Assembly: GCF_000315015.1 (NCBI RefSeq)
Contig: NZ_BAEP01000060.1
Span: forward strand, 62,001 to 126,000
Direction: 5' to 3'
Source: Paraglaciecola mesophila KMM 241
GTDB lineage: Bacteria > Pseudomonadota > Gammaproteobacteria > Enterobacterales > Alteromonadaceae
Length of the DNA stretch: 64,000 nucleotides
The translations under genes and the position numbers were made by a program. How positions within the stretch are numbered: position 1 is the first letter of the stretch; each line of letters begins with the position of its first letter. The notes beneath the pieces were generated by a model that was not told the DNA's origin, made no database searches, and saw only the letters and a list, made by a program, of their open reading frames with translations. Below are positions 35,542 to 44,828 of the stretch, in pieces.

Positions 35542-37494
35542 ATGATCCAAATTTCTGATTTATCCCTTATGCGTGGCAACAAAATCTTGCTACATGAAAC
35601 CAATGCAGTGCTGTACCCAGGGCATAAAGCAGGTCTAATCGGTGCCAATGGCTGTGGTAAATCCAGCTTGTTTGCACTTATTCGAGGGGAATTACACCCT
35701 GAGCAAGGCGAGTGCAATATCCCTAAAGATTGGCAAGTGGTATCGGTTGCCCAAGAAACCCCAGCAGTTGAGCGTTCAGCCCTTGATTATGTGATTGACG
35801 GCGACAAGCTGTATCGGCGCTTACAGGCAGAATTGAGTGCTGCTGAAGACGCCCATGATGGTGTTAAGATCGCCGCGTTACACGGCCAGTTAGATCATGC
35901 CGGTGTTTACGATATTGAATCTCGCGCGGCCACAATACTAGCGGGCTTAGGTTTTGCGAACGACGCTATTGCCCGTCCGGTCACCGCCTTTTCAGGTGGT
36001 TGGCGTATGCGTTTGAACTTGGCCCAGGCACTTTTATGCCATTCAGATTTATTGTTACTTGATGAGCCCACTAACCACTTGGATTTAGATGCGGTCATTT
36101 GGCTTGAAAAATGGCTACAGCGTTATGCAGGCACACTATTACTGATATCTCACGATAAGTCGTTTTTGGATAGCACAGTTAACGAAATTATCAGTGTTGA
36201 GCAACAGCAACTGGTTAGCTACACGGGTAACTATGATGCCTTTGAGCGCCAACGTTCTGAGCGCTTACGCTTACAGAACCTGCAGTTTCAAAAGCAACAA
36301 GACAAAATTGCCCATTTAGAGTCGTTTATCAATCGCTTTGGCGCTAAGGCCAGTAAGGCCAAACAGGCCCAGAGCCGCGTAAAACAACTGGAGAAAATGG
36401 AAACCTTATTGCCAGCACTTGCCGCTTCGCAGTTTAGTTTCGAATTTTTTATGCCGCCCAAATTACCTAACCCTCTGGTAAAAATGGAGCAAGTACAACT
36501 GGGGTACGACGACACTATTATCTTAGAGAAACTGCACCTCAATTTAGTGCCGGGTAGCCGCATTGGACTACTTGGTCGAAATGGTGCGGGTAAATCAACA
36601 TTGATCAAACTACTGGCTGGCGAAAAAGAGCCCATGCAGGGTATTTACGAAACCTCAGCGGGTTTACGTATTGGTTATTTTGCTCAGCATCAATTGGAAT
36701 ATTTGCGCGCTGACGACTCGGCCCTCGCCCATATACAGCGTCTTGATCCAAAAGCCACCGAACAAAGCTTGCGGGATTATTTAGGCGGCTTTGGTTTTAG
36801 AGGTGACGATGCTCTTGGGCGTGTGGCGCCTATGTCGGGTGGTGAAAAAGCGCGCTTAGTGTTAGCGTTAACTGTGTATCAAAAGCCTAATTTATTGCTA
36901 CTCGATGAGCCAACCAACCATTTGGATTTAGACATGCGCCAAGCACTAAACATGGCGCTGCAAGGCTTTGAAGGGGCAATGGTGTTGGTGTCTCACGATC
37001 GATATTTACTTACATCGGTTTGTGATGACTTTTATTTGGTGGATAACCAGCAAGTCACTATGTTCGATGGGGATTTAGATGACTATCGTGATTGGCTGTT
37101 AAAATCAGACCGAGAAAAGCAATCTGCAGATAAGCTGGCAACTGGCAAAGGCGGTGCTGACGAAGAAGGCGCTGAGGCCAAAGAGCCAAAGTTAGATCGT
37201 AAGATTATTAAGCGCTTAGAAGCTGAGTTTAGGCAGGCGACGCAGTCCCTTCGCAAAACGGTACAAACCCAAGAGAAAAAAATGGCCGAGCTTGAAGCCA
37301 AACTTGAGGGCATAGAGCAAAAAATGGCCGACCCTGATATTTACAATGCCGATAAAAAAGCCGAGTTAAAAGTACTATTGGCGGACCAAGCGAGTTGTAA
37401 AGTTGCCCAAGAAGAAGCTGAAATGCTGTGGCTAGATGCTCAAGAGCAAATTGAAGCCAAACAGGCAGAGTTTGATGCACAGGTGACTGGTTAA
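35542..37494 (+). CDS. yheS: ABC-F ATPase YheS
   Basis: The soluble ABC-F protein has two nucleotide-binding domains and no membrane segments. Walker A motifs are GANGCGKSS and GRNGAGKST; signature motifs are FSGGWRMRL and MSGGEKARL; both Walker B regions read LLLLDEPTNHLDLD. The inter-domain linker (about residues 235-310) is charged and helical. A C-terminal coiled-coil extension (from about 540) is rich in Lys, Glu and Gln. These proteins bind the ribosomal E site and adjust translation. The match to E. coli YheS is close, including FQTPxL-like QETPAVERSALDYVIDGD. Confidence 0.93.
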   Translation: MIQISDLSLMRGNKILLHETNAVLYPGHKAGLIGANGCGKSSLFALIRGELHPEQGECNIPKDWQVVSVAQETPAVERSALDYVIDGDKLYRRLQAELSAAEDAHDGVKIAALHGQLDHAGVYDIESRAATILAGLGFANDAIARPVTAFSGGWRMRLNLAQALLCHSDLLLLDEPTNHLDLDAVIWLEKWLQRYAGTLLLISHDKSFLDSTVNEIISVEQQQLVSYTGNYDAFERQRSERLRLQNLQFQKQQDKIAHLESFINRFGAKASKAKQAQSRVKQLEKMETLLPALAASQFSFEFFMPPKLPNPLVKMEQVQLGYDDTIILEKLHLNLVPGSRIGLLGRNGAGKSTLIKLLAGEKEPMQGIYETSAGLRIGYFAQHQLEYLRADDSALAHIQRLDPKATEQSLRDYLGGFGFRGDDALGRVAPMSGGEKARLVLALTVYQKPNLLLLDEPTNHLDLDMRQALNMALQGFEGAMVLVSHDRYLLTSVCDDFYLVDNQQVTMFDGDLDDYRDWLLKSDREKQSADKLATGKGGADEEGAEAKEPKLDRKIIKRLEAEFRQATQSLRKTVQTQEKKMAELEAKLEGIEQKMADPDIYNADKKAELKVLLADQASCKVAQEEAEMLWLDAQEQIEAKQAEFDAQVTG

Positions 37495-37497
37495 GCT

Positions 37498-37514
37498 AGC
37501 GATTAAAAATCGCT
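37498..37514. other. Short hairpin after yheS
   Basis: AGCGATT-AAA-AATCGCT makes a 7-bp stem just after the yheS stop codon. No T run follows, so it may be an mRNA-stabilising hairpin and not a terminator. Confidence 0.4.
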
Positions 37515-37533
37515 AAATACAGAAGGAGAAAGG

Positions 37534-38103
37534 ATGTCTCACCAACTTGAAACTGACAGGCTCATATTGCGCAACTGGTTAGCAAGCGACTATGAGCCAT
37601 TCTACGCGTTAAATTCTGACCCTGAGGCCATGCGTTATTTCCCTTCACCCTATACTCGGGCGCAAAGCGCTCTCTTAGCGGACAAATGCCAATCTTTGAT
37701 TCAGCAGCGAGGCTGGGGTTTGTGGGCGGTGAGTAAGAAAGAGGATGAGGCATTTATTGGCTTTGTGGGTTTGCATACGCCAAATGCAAATATGCCTTGC
37801 TCTCCTTGTGTTGAGATAGGCTGGCGTCTGCTGCCTCAATATTGGGGTAATGGTTTCGCCACTGAAGGGGCGAAAAAGGCGCTAGAGTATGCGTTTAATG
37901 AGCTGGCACTGCCAGAGGTGGTCTCGTTTACTTCAAAAACAAATCAGCCTTCGCAGGCCGTTATGGCGCGAGTTGGATTGCAAGATTCACTCAATAACTT
38001 TATTCACCCAGATATTGCTCCTGACCACCCATTAGCGGAACATGTTTTATATCGCATCACCCGAAATGCCTGGCTTGATCAAACAAGACAAAGCGTCAAA
38101 TGA
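37534..38103 (+). CDS. GNAT family N-acetyltransferase (RimJ/RimL type)
   Basis: The 189-aa GNAT acetyltransferase starts LETDRLILRNW, typical of the RimJ/RimL group. It has the acetyl-CoA-binding region GWRLLPQYWGNGFATEGAKKAL followed by VVSFTSKTNQPSQAVMARVGL. The substrate (protein N-terminus, antibiotic or small amine) cannot be told. AAGGAGAAAGG precedes the ATG. Its 3' end overlaps the convergent LysR gene by 8 bp. Confidence 0.88.
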   Translation: MSHQLETDRLILRNWLASDYEPFYALNSDPEAMRYFPSPYTRAQSALLADKCQSLIQQRGWGLWAVSKKEDEAFIGFVGLHTPNANMPCSPCVEIGWRLLPQYWGNGFATEGAKKALEYAFNELALPEVVSFTSKTNQPSQAVMARVGLQDSLNNFIHPDIAPDHPLAEHVLYRITRNAWLDQTRQSVK

Positions 38104-38992
38104 GCGGTTGGTTAACCTCTTGGTACAAGATCTGTGCAAAGGCATTTGCTGCTGGTGACAATGGCCGATCACGGTATTTCAGCTGATATAAAGGCCGAGA
38201 TAATAGGCTACTTTCTTTAGTGGAAATCACCTTAATTTTTTTCAGTTCAAGTAAATCTGCGGTGACAACTTGGGGCAATAACGCCACTCCCATTCCTTGG
38301 GCAACGCCACGAGCAATCGCTTCATTACTACCTAGTTGCATACTGTTATTCACTGTTATGCCTTGTTCGGCCAATAGCGAAAATGACATTTGCCGGGTGC
38401 CCGAGCCAGGCTCTCGCAGCAACCAGCGTTGCTTGCTTAGCCACTTTTCTTTGTCGTCTGAAGGCGTGAATGCGGTTGAACACACGATACTCATAGGATC
38501 GTCTTGCCAATGTTGACTACTTATGTGTGGGTCTCGCGCGTCCCCTTCCACCAGAGCTAAGTCTATGGTGCAGGCTAGTAATGTCTGCTCTATTTGAGCT
38601 GTATTGGCCACTTGTACTTCTACTTTGATTTGCGGGTACTGTTGGTTAAAACACGCTAAATATGGTGCTAACCAATACCCTGCTATGGTGGTGCTGGCGC
38701 CTACCACTAAAGTACCTTGTTTTAATCCTGTGCGCGCTCTTACGTCTTCAAGCGCAGCTTGTTCTATAGCAAATATACTTCTTGCATGATTAAACAAGCT
38801 TTGTCCTCCATCCGTTAAGGCTAGCTTCTTGCCTCTGGCTGCCCGCTCAATGAGTTGCATACCCAATTGATGCTCAAGCTCTTTCAATGCTTTAGATACA
38901 GCCGGTTGGCTAATACAAAGCGCTTCAGCCGCTTGGGAAAAGCTCCGTAAATGGGCGACGCTATGAAATACCCGAAGCGCATGTAAATTCAT
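38096..38992 (-). CDS. LysR family transcriptional regulator (YeiE-like)
   Basis: The 298-aa LysR-type regulator has an N-terminal helix-turn-helix (LRSFSQAAEALCISQPAVSKALKEL, residues about 15-39) and a periplasmic-binding-protein-like sensor domain. It is divergent from the YeiH-family gene, as yeiE is from yeiH in E. coli, so it is the likely regulator of that gene. The effector is unknown here; E. coli YeiE is linked to sulfite and other anion responses, which is only suggestive. Confidence 0.85.
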   Translation of the reverse strand: MNLHALRVFHSVAHLRSFSQAAEALCISQPAVSKALKELEHQLGMQLIERAARGKKLALTDGGQSLFNHARSIFAIEQAALEDVRARTGLKQGTLVVGASTTIAGYWLAPYLACFNQQYPQIKVEVQVANTAQIEQTLLACTIDLALVEGDARDPHISSQHWQDDPMSIVCSTAFTPSDDKEKWLSKQRWLLREPGSGTRQMSFSLLAEQGITVNNSMQLGSNEAIARGVAQGMGVALLPQVVTADLLELKKIKVISTKESSLLSRPLYQLKYRDRPLSPAANAFAQILYQEVNQPLI

Positions 38993-39111
38993 ATTAATTA
39001 ACCTGTCGTTATCAATGCATGATTTTAATGTATTGGAGTTATATTTTGACGCTGCCTATCATCAAGTCAACTTTTAATAGACATAGCAAACCCAGCGATA
39101 GGAGCAGCTTT

Positions 39112-40218
39112 ATGTACAGTGCAGTTAAGCGTTTTTTCATTACGGGCCCGCAAGGAAAATCCCAGCAAAGCGGACATTTTAATGACTCTCGCTGGTGGCT
39201 AGGTTTAGTGCTGGTTACGGCTATCGCGTTCGCTGCCACCTACCTGAGTCATGTTTCATTTATCCAACATCTTGGCTTGAGCGCGTTAACCATAGGAATT
39301 GTATTGGGAATTATCGTTGGCAACACGCTATTTTCGCGTATGGCCACGCACACTGATGTAGGCGTAGATTACGCTAAAAGTGTCTTGTTAAAAGCCGGTG
39401 TAGTGTTGTTTGGTTTTCGTATCACTTTCACCCAAGTGGCGGGCGTGGGCTGGCAAGGGCTAATCACTGACATCGCCATGTTGAGCTTAACCTTTTGGTT
39501 AGCTGTACAACTTGGTAAACGGGCATTTAAGTTAGACGAGCAAACCACCATTTTGATTGGTGCTGGTAGCGCTATTTGTGGCGCAGCAGCGGTGATGGCC
39601 ACAGAGCCTGTGGTAAAAGCTCAAGCGCACAAGGTTTCAGTCGCAGTTGCTACCGTGGTGGTGTTTGGCACACTTAGCATGTTTGTTTATCCCATTGCCC
39701 AAGGTTACCTAGGCCTTAGTGAGCATGCATACGGTATTTTCGCTGGCTCAACCATTCACGAAGTGGCACAAGTGGTGGCGGCAGGCAGTGCAGTTAGCCC
39801 TGAAGCGGCTAACGTGGCCGTAATTGAAAAAATGCTCAGGGTGATGATGCTCGCCCCGTTTTTAGTCTTGCTATCACTGTGGCAAAACAGAAAACAAGCC
39901 AAAGCAATGAACGGAAAGGCTACAGCTGAGCAAGCTAATAACGACAAAAGCAACATCACGATCCCTTGGTTTGCCCTACTGTTTATCGTTGCCAGTGGGA
40001 TTAATTCTAGCCAGTTAGTTTCACCTGATATTACCGAGCAAATTGTACATTTGGACGGCGTGTTACTTACCATTGCCATGGTGGCGTTAGGGCTGCGAAC
40101 GCATATAGGCGCAATCCGCCAAGCTGGCGTCAAACCCTTACTACTCGCAGGCTGTTTGTTTTTGTTCTTAACCATAGGCGGGTATGGGCTGAATTTAGCG
40201 ATAGCTCATTGTTTATAG
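39112..40218 (+). CDS. YeiH/UPF0324 family inner membrane protein
   Basis: This polytopic membrane protein has about ten hydrophobic segments. Family motifs include LKAGVVLFGFRITF, LIGAGSAICGAAAVMATEPVVKA and FAGSTIHEVAQVVAAG. Family members are proposed anion (possibly sulfite-related) exporters or transporters, not proven for this protein. The frame can be opened at 39019, but the ATG at 39112 follows AGGAG at an ideal distance, giving 368 aa. It is divergent from the YeiE-like regulator. Confidence 0.87.
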   Translation: MYSAVKRFFITGPQGKSQQSGHFNDSRWWLGLVLVTAIAFAATYLSHVSFIQHLGLSALTIGIVLGIIVGNTLFSRMATHTDVGVDYAKSVLLKAGVVLFGFRITFTQVAGVGWQGLITDIAMLSLTFWLAVQLGKRAFKLDEQTTILIGAGSAICGAAAVMATEPVVKAQAHKVSVAVATVVVFGTLSMFVYPIAQGYLGLSEHAYGIFAGSTIHEVAQVVAAGSAVSPEAANVAVIEKMLRVMMLAPFLVLLSLWQNRKQAKAMNGKATAEQANNDKSNITIPWFALLFIVASGINSSQLVSPDITEQIVHLDGVLLTIAMVALGLRTHIGAIRQAGVKPLLLAGCLFLFLTIGGYGLNLAIAHCL

Positions 40219-40263
40219 TGAGCTAACCACCCGCAATATCAAGAATGGAAGTTTTGCTCAAGG

Positions 40264-40299
40264 AGTCAGCATTTTATGTCATCAATAAAACGCTGACTC
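40264..40299. terminator. Long hairpin between convergent yeiH-like and GH92 genes
   Basis: GAGTCAGCATTTTAT pairs with ATAAAACGCTGACTC apart from one A/C position, forming a stem of about 15 bp between two converging genes. There is no long T run, but it is well placed to separate the units. Confidence 0.55.
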
Positions 40300-40308
40300 A
40301 CATTGCAA

Positions 40309-42591
40309 TTACTGCGCTTTTAAGCGCAGCTTCGCACCTTGAGTGAGTTGTTGATGGCTAACAAACGCTTTGCTTAAGGGGGCACCATTAAGAGATAGCT
40401 GTTTTTGTCCTTGGCTCAAAGGAGTTATGGTCAGGGTTTTGCCTGAATAATATTTTGAGTCGAGATGAATGGTTACCTGGTCAAATGCTGTGCTCGTTAG
40501 GGCATAGTCCATGTCCCCAGGTGATACAGGGTAAATGCCTAACATGCTAAAGACTAACCATGCTGACATGGTGCCAGCATCATCATTGCCGGGTAACCCA
40601 GCCGGTTGGTTGGTGAAGTACTTCGCTATCAGTCTTTTTACGTGCTGCGCAGTATTGTGCTCTTGACCTTGCACGTAGTTAAACAGGTAAGGGTAGGTAA
40701 TATCCGGTTCGTTACCCATATCGAAGTTATTGGTATCAAAGGTTGCGTTTAACGCTGCTATAAAAGCACTGTCACCGCCATTTAAAGCAATTAAGCCTGG
40801 CATATCGAAAGGCACATAAAAGCGGTAATTCCATGCATTGCCTTCAATGTAACCCGGTGCGGGTTCAAAGTTACGGCCTAACTCAGGATCGTAAGGGGTT
40901 AACCAATCACCACTGCGCTTTTTCGGGCGCAGCATGCCAGTACTTTTATCGAATAAGGTCTTATAGTTCTGTGCTTGATCGAGGTATTTTTGCGCATCTT
41001 GGTCGCGACCTAAACGTTTTGCAAGCTGACCTAGAGCGAAGTCCGCCACGTAATATTCAAGACTAGTCGACACGCTACCATCGAACGGCTCTTCGTCATC
41101 AACGGGTACATACCCTAAATTCAGGTAGTCAGGGTTTTCAGGGCGAATAGGGTTGTTTTCTACTGTTTCTGCGGATTTTTGCATCGCTTGGTAAGCCAGT
41201 TCTACATCAAAGGTTTGCACGCCGCGTAAATAGGTGTCAGCAATCATGGCGGTAGCTGGGTCACCGACCATGGTTTGGGTTTCCATGCTAAGTAACTCCC
41301 ACTTGGGCAACCAACCACTTTCTTGATACATACTTAGGGCAGAATCAACCATTTGTGATTGGATCTCAGGGTAGACCAAACTCAGCAAAGGGTGCAGGTT
41401 ACGACTGGTGTCCCACAGTGAATATACGGAATAGCGGTTCTTACCATGGGCATTGCCTACTTTCGCCGTATGTTGCTGGCTCATTATTGGGTAGTCGCCG
41501 TTCACATCTTGAATGATACTGGGGTGAATTAAACTGTGATACAGGCCAGTATAAAGCAACGTTTTGTTATGCTCGCTACCTTGTACTTCAATGCGCGAGA
41601 GTAAACTATTCCAAGCGTCCTGGGCGTTTTTGCGCGTGCGTTCAAAGGCAAAGTTGGGCTGTTCAGCGTTTAGGTTCTGCCGCGCGTTTTCGATGCTGAC
41701 ATAAGAAATACCTACCTTGACCTCAACTTGCTCGTTAGCCTGTGTATCGAAACGCATGTAGGCACCGATATTGTCACCGCTCATGACGTGCTGATAATTC
41801 GGGTACGGCTTGATGCTGTTATTGTGCTGCATCCATTCGCCTTCTACCCCTGTGAATTCAGGCATTTTCTTGAACGTGCCCAAGGTTTTGGCGGGTTTAC
41901 TAAAACGTGCTACGAAATACACAGGGCGCACGTCTTGGGGGTTATAGCAAAACGTGCCTACCGTGCGAGAGCCTTCAATTTCCTGCTTAGACACAACCTT
42001 GATAGAGCCACCGGTTTCGTTGGTTAAGCCTAGGCCTAAATTTACAATGATATTACTTTGGCCGGCGGGGAAGGTGTAGCGGCTTAAGCCCGTGCGCAAT
42101 GTGCTGGTGGCTTCTGCTTTGATGCCATATTTGTCGAGTGTGGTTTGGTAGTAACCTGGGCTTGCTTGCTCGTTCGAATAGGTTGAGCCGTATCGTTGGG
42201 CGTCCAATTCTAAGTTGCCTGCGGTAGGCATAATGTTGATTACCCCTAACTCTGGGCAGCCAACTCCGCTTAAATTCACATGGGTAAAACCAGTCAAAAA
42301 CTTATTTTCATGGATATATACGCGGGAATTCCACGCGGCATCTTTTTCAAACTCATTGAGTTTTTTGTGTTCGAATGCAACGTTAAAAGGCGCAACAGAT
42401 GTGAGTGCATGAGGATACTGCGCACCCGGATGGGTCGCCCCAAAATTAGAGGTACCAATAAACGGATTAACGTATTCAGCTGGAGTTTTTTGCGATGTTT
42501 CCCCTGCAGCTTCGCCAGACGTGTTAGCAAGTGAACAACCGACACAGCCTAAAGTAAGGGCAGCAAATGCCGTACTGATTAAGATTTTCAT
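40309..42591 (-). CDS. GH92 alpha-mannosidase A (lipoprotein)
   Basis: This 760-aa Ca2+-dependent exo-alpha-mannosidase of family GH92 has a signal with adjacent lipobox cysteines (LTLGCVGCS), so it is probably a membrane-anchored lipoprotein. Family markers are EYVNPFIGT, HPGAQYPHAL, GFTHVNLSGVG, E628 in GNEPDITYPYLF (catalytic-acid position) and GLPGNDDAGTMSAW (metal/base acidic pair, D670-D671). GH92 enzymes remove alpha-1,2-, 1,3-, 1,4- or 1,6-linked mannose with inversion; the linkage cannot be read here. It overlaps the upstream GH92 gene by 4 nt (ATGA), so the two are translationally coupled. Confidence 0.93.
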   Translation of the reverse strand: MKILISTAFAALTLGCVGCSLANTSGEAAGETSQKTPAEYVNPFIGTSNFGATHPGAQYPHALTSVAPFNVAFEHKKLNEFEKDAAWNSRVYIHENKFLTGFTHVNLSGVGCPELGVINIMPTAGNLELDAQRYGSTYSNEQASPGYYQTTLDKYGIKAEATSTLRTGLSRYTFPAGQSNIIVNLGLGLTNETGGSIKVVSKQEIEGSRTVGTFCYNPQDVRPVYFVARFSKPAKTLGTFKKMPEFTGVEGEWMQHNNSIKPYPNYQHVMSGDNIGAYMRFDTQANEQVEVKVGISYVSIENARQNLNAEQPNFAFERTRKNAQDAWNSLLSRIEVQGSEHNKTLLYTGLYHSLIHPSIIQDVNGDYPIMSQQHTAKVGNAHGKNRYSVYSLWDTSRNLHPLLSLVYPEIQSQMVDSALSMYQESGWLPKWELLSMETQTMVGDPATAMIADTYLRGVQTFDVELAYQAMQKSAETVENNPIRPENPDYLNLGYVPVDDEEPFDGSVSTSLEYYVADFALGQLAKRLGRDQDAQKYLDQAQNYKTLFDKSTGMLRPKKRSGDWLTPYDPELGRNFEPAPGYIEGNAWNYRFYVPFDMPGLIALNGGDSAFIAALNATFDTNNFDMGNEPDITYPYLFNYVQGQEHNTAQHVKRLIAKYFTNQPAGLPGNDDAGTMSAWLVFSMLGIYPVSPGDMDYALTSTAFDQVTIHLDSKYYSGKTLTITPLSQGQKQLSLNGAPLSKAFVSHQQLTQGAKLRLKAQ

Positions 42592-44816
42592 TTTGGCTGG
42601 GCTCCCATCTCAAATACTAAACTTCCGCCGGCTAATATATCACTGTGACGGATGAAAAATTGCTGCAAAGGTTGGCCGTTTAGGCTCACGCTTTGGACGT
42701 ACACATTTTCTTTCGATTGATTGAGCGCTTGCACGCTAAAGGTTTTGCCGTTTTCTAAATGTATCTTGGCAGAAGAAACTTCTGGGCTACCTAACACGTA
42801 TTCCCCCGATACCGGGTTAACGGGATAAAAGCCTAATGCGCTGAATAGGTACCACGCCGACATTTGGCCTGCATCTTCATTGCCCGACAAGCCGCCAGGG
42901 GCGGTATGGTAAAGCTTGTCCATTACTTGGCGTACGTATTTTTGTGTTTTGTAACCCTTGCCAACGTACTGGTAAAGGTAAGGCACATGGTGGCTTGGCT
43001 CATTGCCGTGCACATATTGGCCTATGTAGCCTGAAATCCACTCTGGGAACTCCCCTACGGTTTGCTCGGCTTCGAACATGGCATCCAGTTGAGCTTCAAA
43101 CGGCGCTGCACCGCCCATAATATCAATTAACCCAGTAACATCTTGTGGCACAAAGAAGCTGTATTGCCACGCATTCGCCTCGCAGTAGTCCTCTGGATGA
43201 TAGGCATTCGGGTCAAAATCCCTGCGAAACTCACCGTTTACGCCCTTAGCGCGCATAAACTCGCTTTGTGGGTCGAACAGGTTGCGATAGTTTTGCCCCC
43301 GTGATTGATATGTTTGATACACCTCATTTTCACCTAAGGATCTAGCTAGCTGAGCAATCGCCCAATCGTCAAAGGCGTATTCCAAGGTTAGCGAGACATT
43401 CCAACTACGCTCTTCAAAGGGCACATAACCCAATGCTTGATAACTCTTTAAACCGAACTCGTTTTGGGTGGCACTTTGTATAGCAGCTGCGAGTATTTCT
43501 TCTCCACTGGCGTCAAGTAAGCCTTTGAAATAGGCATCGATAAGCACAGGTACACTGTGGTAACCCATCATCATGTCTGTTTCATTGCCTTGAAAGTTCC
43601 AAACGGGAAGGCGACCTGCTACATCGTAATGCGCCATGATTGAGGCCATGAGCTCTCGAGTGCGAGTGGGTTCAACTATGGTTTTCCACGGGTGTAAGGC
43701 GCGAAATGTATCCCACAACGAGAAGAACTCGTACCTAGGGTAGCGCTCGCTTTTATGAACTTGGCCGTCAGGGCCTTTGTATTCGCCGTTGCTATCAGAA
43801 AATACCCGAGGTGCTAACGCCGTGTGATACATGGCCGTATAAAACTGGATCATGTTCTCTTTATCGGCGTTTATCTCCACTGTGCTAAGTTGCTCTCGCC
43901 ACGCTTGCTGGGCAAGGGTTTTTACTTGTTCGAAGGTTTTGTTTGGCGCACCGGCGAGCAAATTTTGTTTGGCGTTCTCTATGCTGACCGAGCTGATCGC
44001 GGTGCGTACGGACACAAGTTTTTTGCTGTTTGACTCAGTGAAATTAAAATCGAATTCCGCAGCTACATTTTCACCAGAGACGGATTGTTCTTGGCTTGTC
44101 ACTCCGTTGGTGCTCAAGGTGTAGCGATCAATCGGCTGTGAAAACTGACTGTAAAAGAACACACGTTGATCGCTGGCCCAGCCAGTAGATTTGCGATAAC
44201 CAGCGATGGTTTTATTATTGATAATTTGAATGTGGGTATCTAGGGTTTTATCCCAATTTCGGCTGTAGCCTAAGTCTACGCGTACCACGCCTTGGGTTGC
44301 ATCATCTGCATATTGGTATTTCTGAAAGCCGGTGCGAAGCCCTGCAGTTAGCTCTACGTTCACCCCGTAATCATCTAAAAATACCTGATAATATCCAGGT
44401 GATGCTTGCTCATTCTGATGGCTAAAACGAGAGACAATCGTGCCATCTTCAGGGCCACCTTCGGTTTTTTCCCGGTGAAAGGGGCGGGTTAATGGCATGA
44501 AGGATATGTCATACAAATCACCGGCGCCTGTGCCAGATAAATGGGTATGGCTAAAACCAGCAATGATGTTGTCTGGATAAAAATAACCTGAAATCCAATC
44601 CCAGCCCGTGCGTCCATTATCTGGGCTTAATTGCACCATACCGTAAGGCACAGTCGCACCAGGATAGGTTTTGCCTTTGCCGTCAGTGCCGATAAACGGA
44701 TCCACATACTCTAGAGGATCAACAGCTTGAGGCGTGTCTTCGGTGGCGATTGGAGTCGGCTGTGTACATGCGCATAACGCCAACACTGTGCCGGTAATGA
44801 ATATCTGTTTAATCAT
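42588..44816 (-). CDS. GH92 alpha-mannosidase B (lipoprotein)
   Basis: The second GH92 enzyme has 742 aa and a lipobox ALCAC near residue 16. Motifs are EYVDPFIGTDGKGKTYPGA, GFSHTHLSGTGAGD, E606 in HGNEPSHHVPYLYQY (catalytic acid) and GGLSGNEDAGQMSAWY. The N-terminal beta domain differs clearly from that of the adjacent GH92 A, so the two belong to different subgroups and probably attack different alpha-mannosyl linkages. It lies 12 bp downstream of the mannose isomerase gene and overlaps GH92 A by 4 nt. Confidence 0.93.
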   Translation of the reverse strand: MIKQIFITGTVLALCACTQPTPIATEDTPQAVDPLEYVDPFIGTDGKGKTYPGATVPYGMVQLSPDNGRTGWDWISGYFYPDNIIAGFSHTHLSGTGAGDLYDISFMPLTRPFHREKTEGGPEDGTIVSRFSHQNEQASPGYYQVFLDDYGVNVELTAGLRTGFQKYQYADDATQGVVRVDLGYSRNWDKTLDTHIQIINNKTIAGYRKSTGWASDQRVFFYSQFSQPIDRYTLSTNGVTSQEQSVSGENVAAEFDFNFTESNSKKLVSVRTAISSVSIENAKQNLLAGAPNKTFEQVKTLAQQAWREQLSTVEINADKENMIQFYTAMYHTALAPRVFSDSNGEYKGPDGQVHKSERYPRYEFFSLWDTFRALHPWKTIVEPTRTRELMASIMAHYDVAGRLPVWNFQGNETDMMMGYHSVPVLIDAYFKGLLDASGEEILAAAIQSATQNEFGLKSYQALGYVPFEERSWNVSLTLEYAFDDWAIAQLARSLGENEVYQTYQSRGQNYRNLFDPQSEFMRAKGVNGEFRRDFDPNAYHPEDYCEANAWQYSFFVPQDVTGLIDIMGGAAPFEAQLDAMFEAEQTVGEFPEWISGYIGQYVHGNEPSHHVPYLYQYVGKGYKTQKYVRQVMDKLYHTAPGGLSGNEDAGQMSAWYLFSALGFYPVNPVSGEYVLGSPEVSSAKIHLENGKTFSVQALNQSKENVYVQSVSLNGQPLQQFFIRHSDILAGGSLVFEMGAQPK

Positions 44817-44828
44817 GCTGGTATCCGT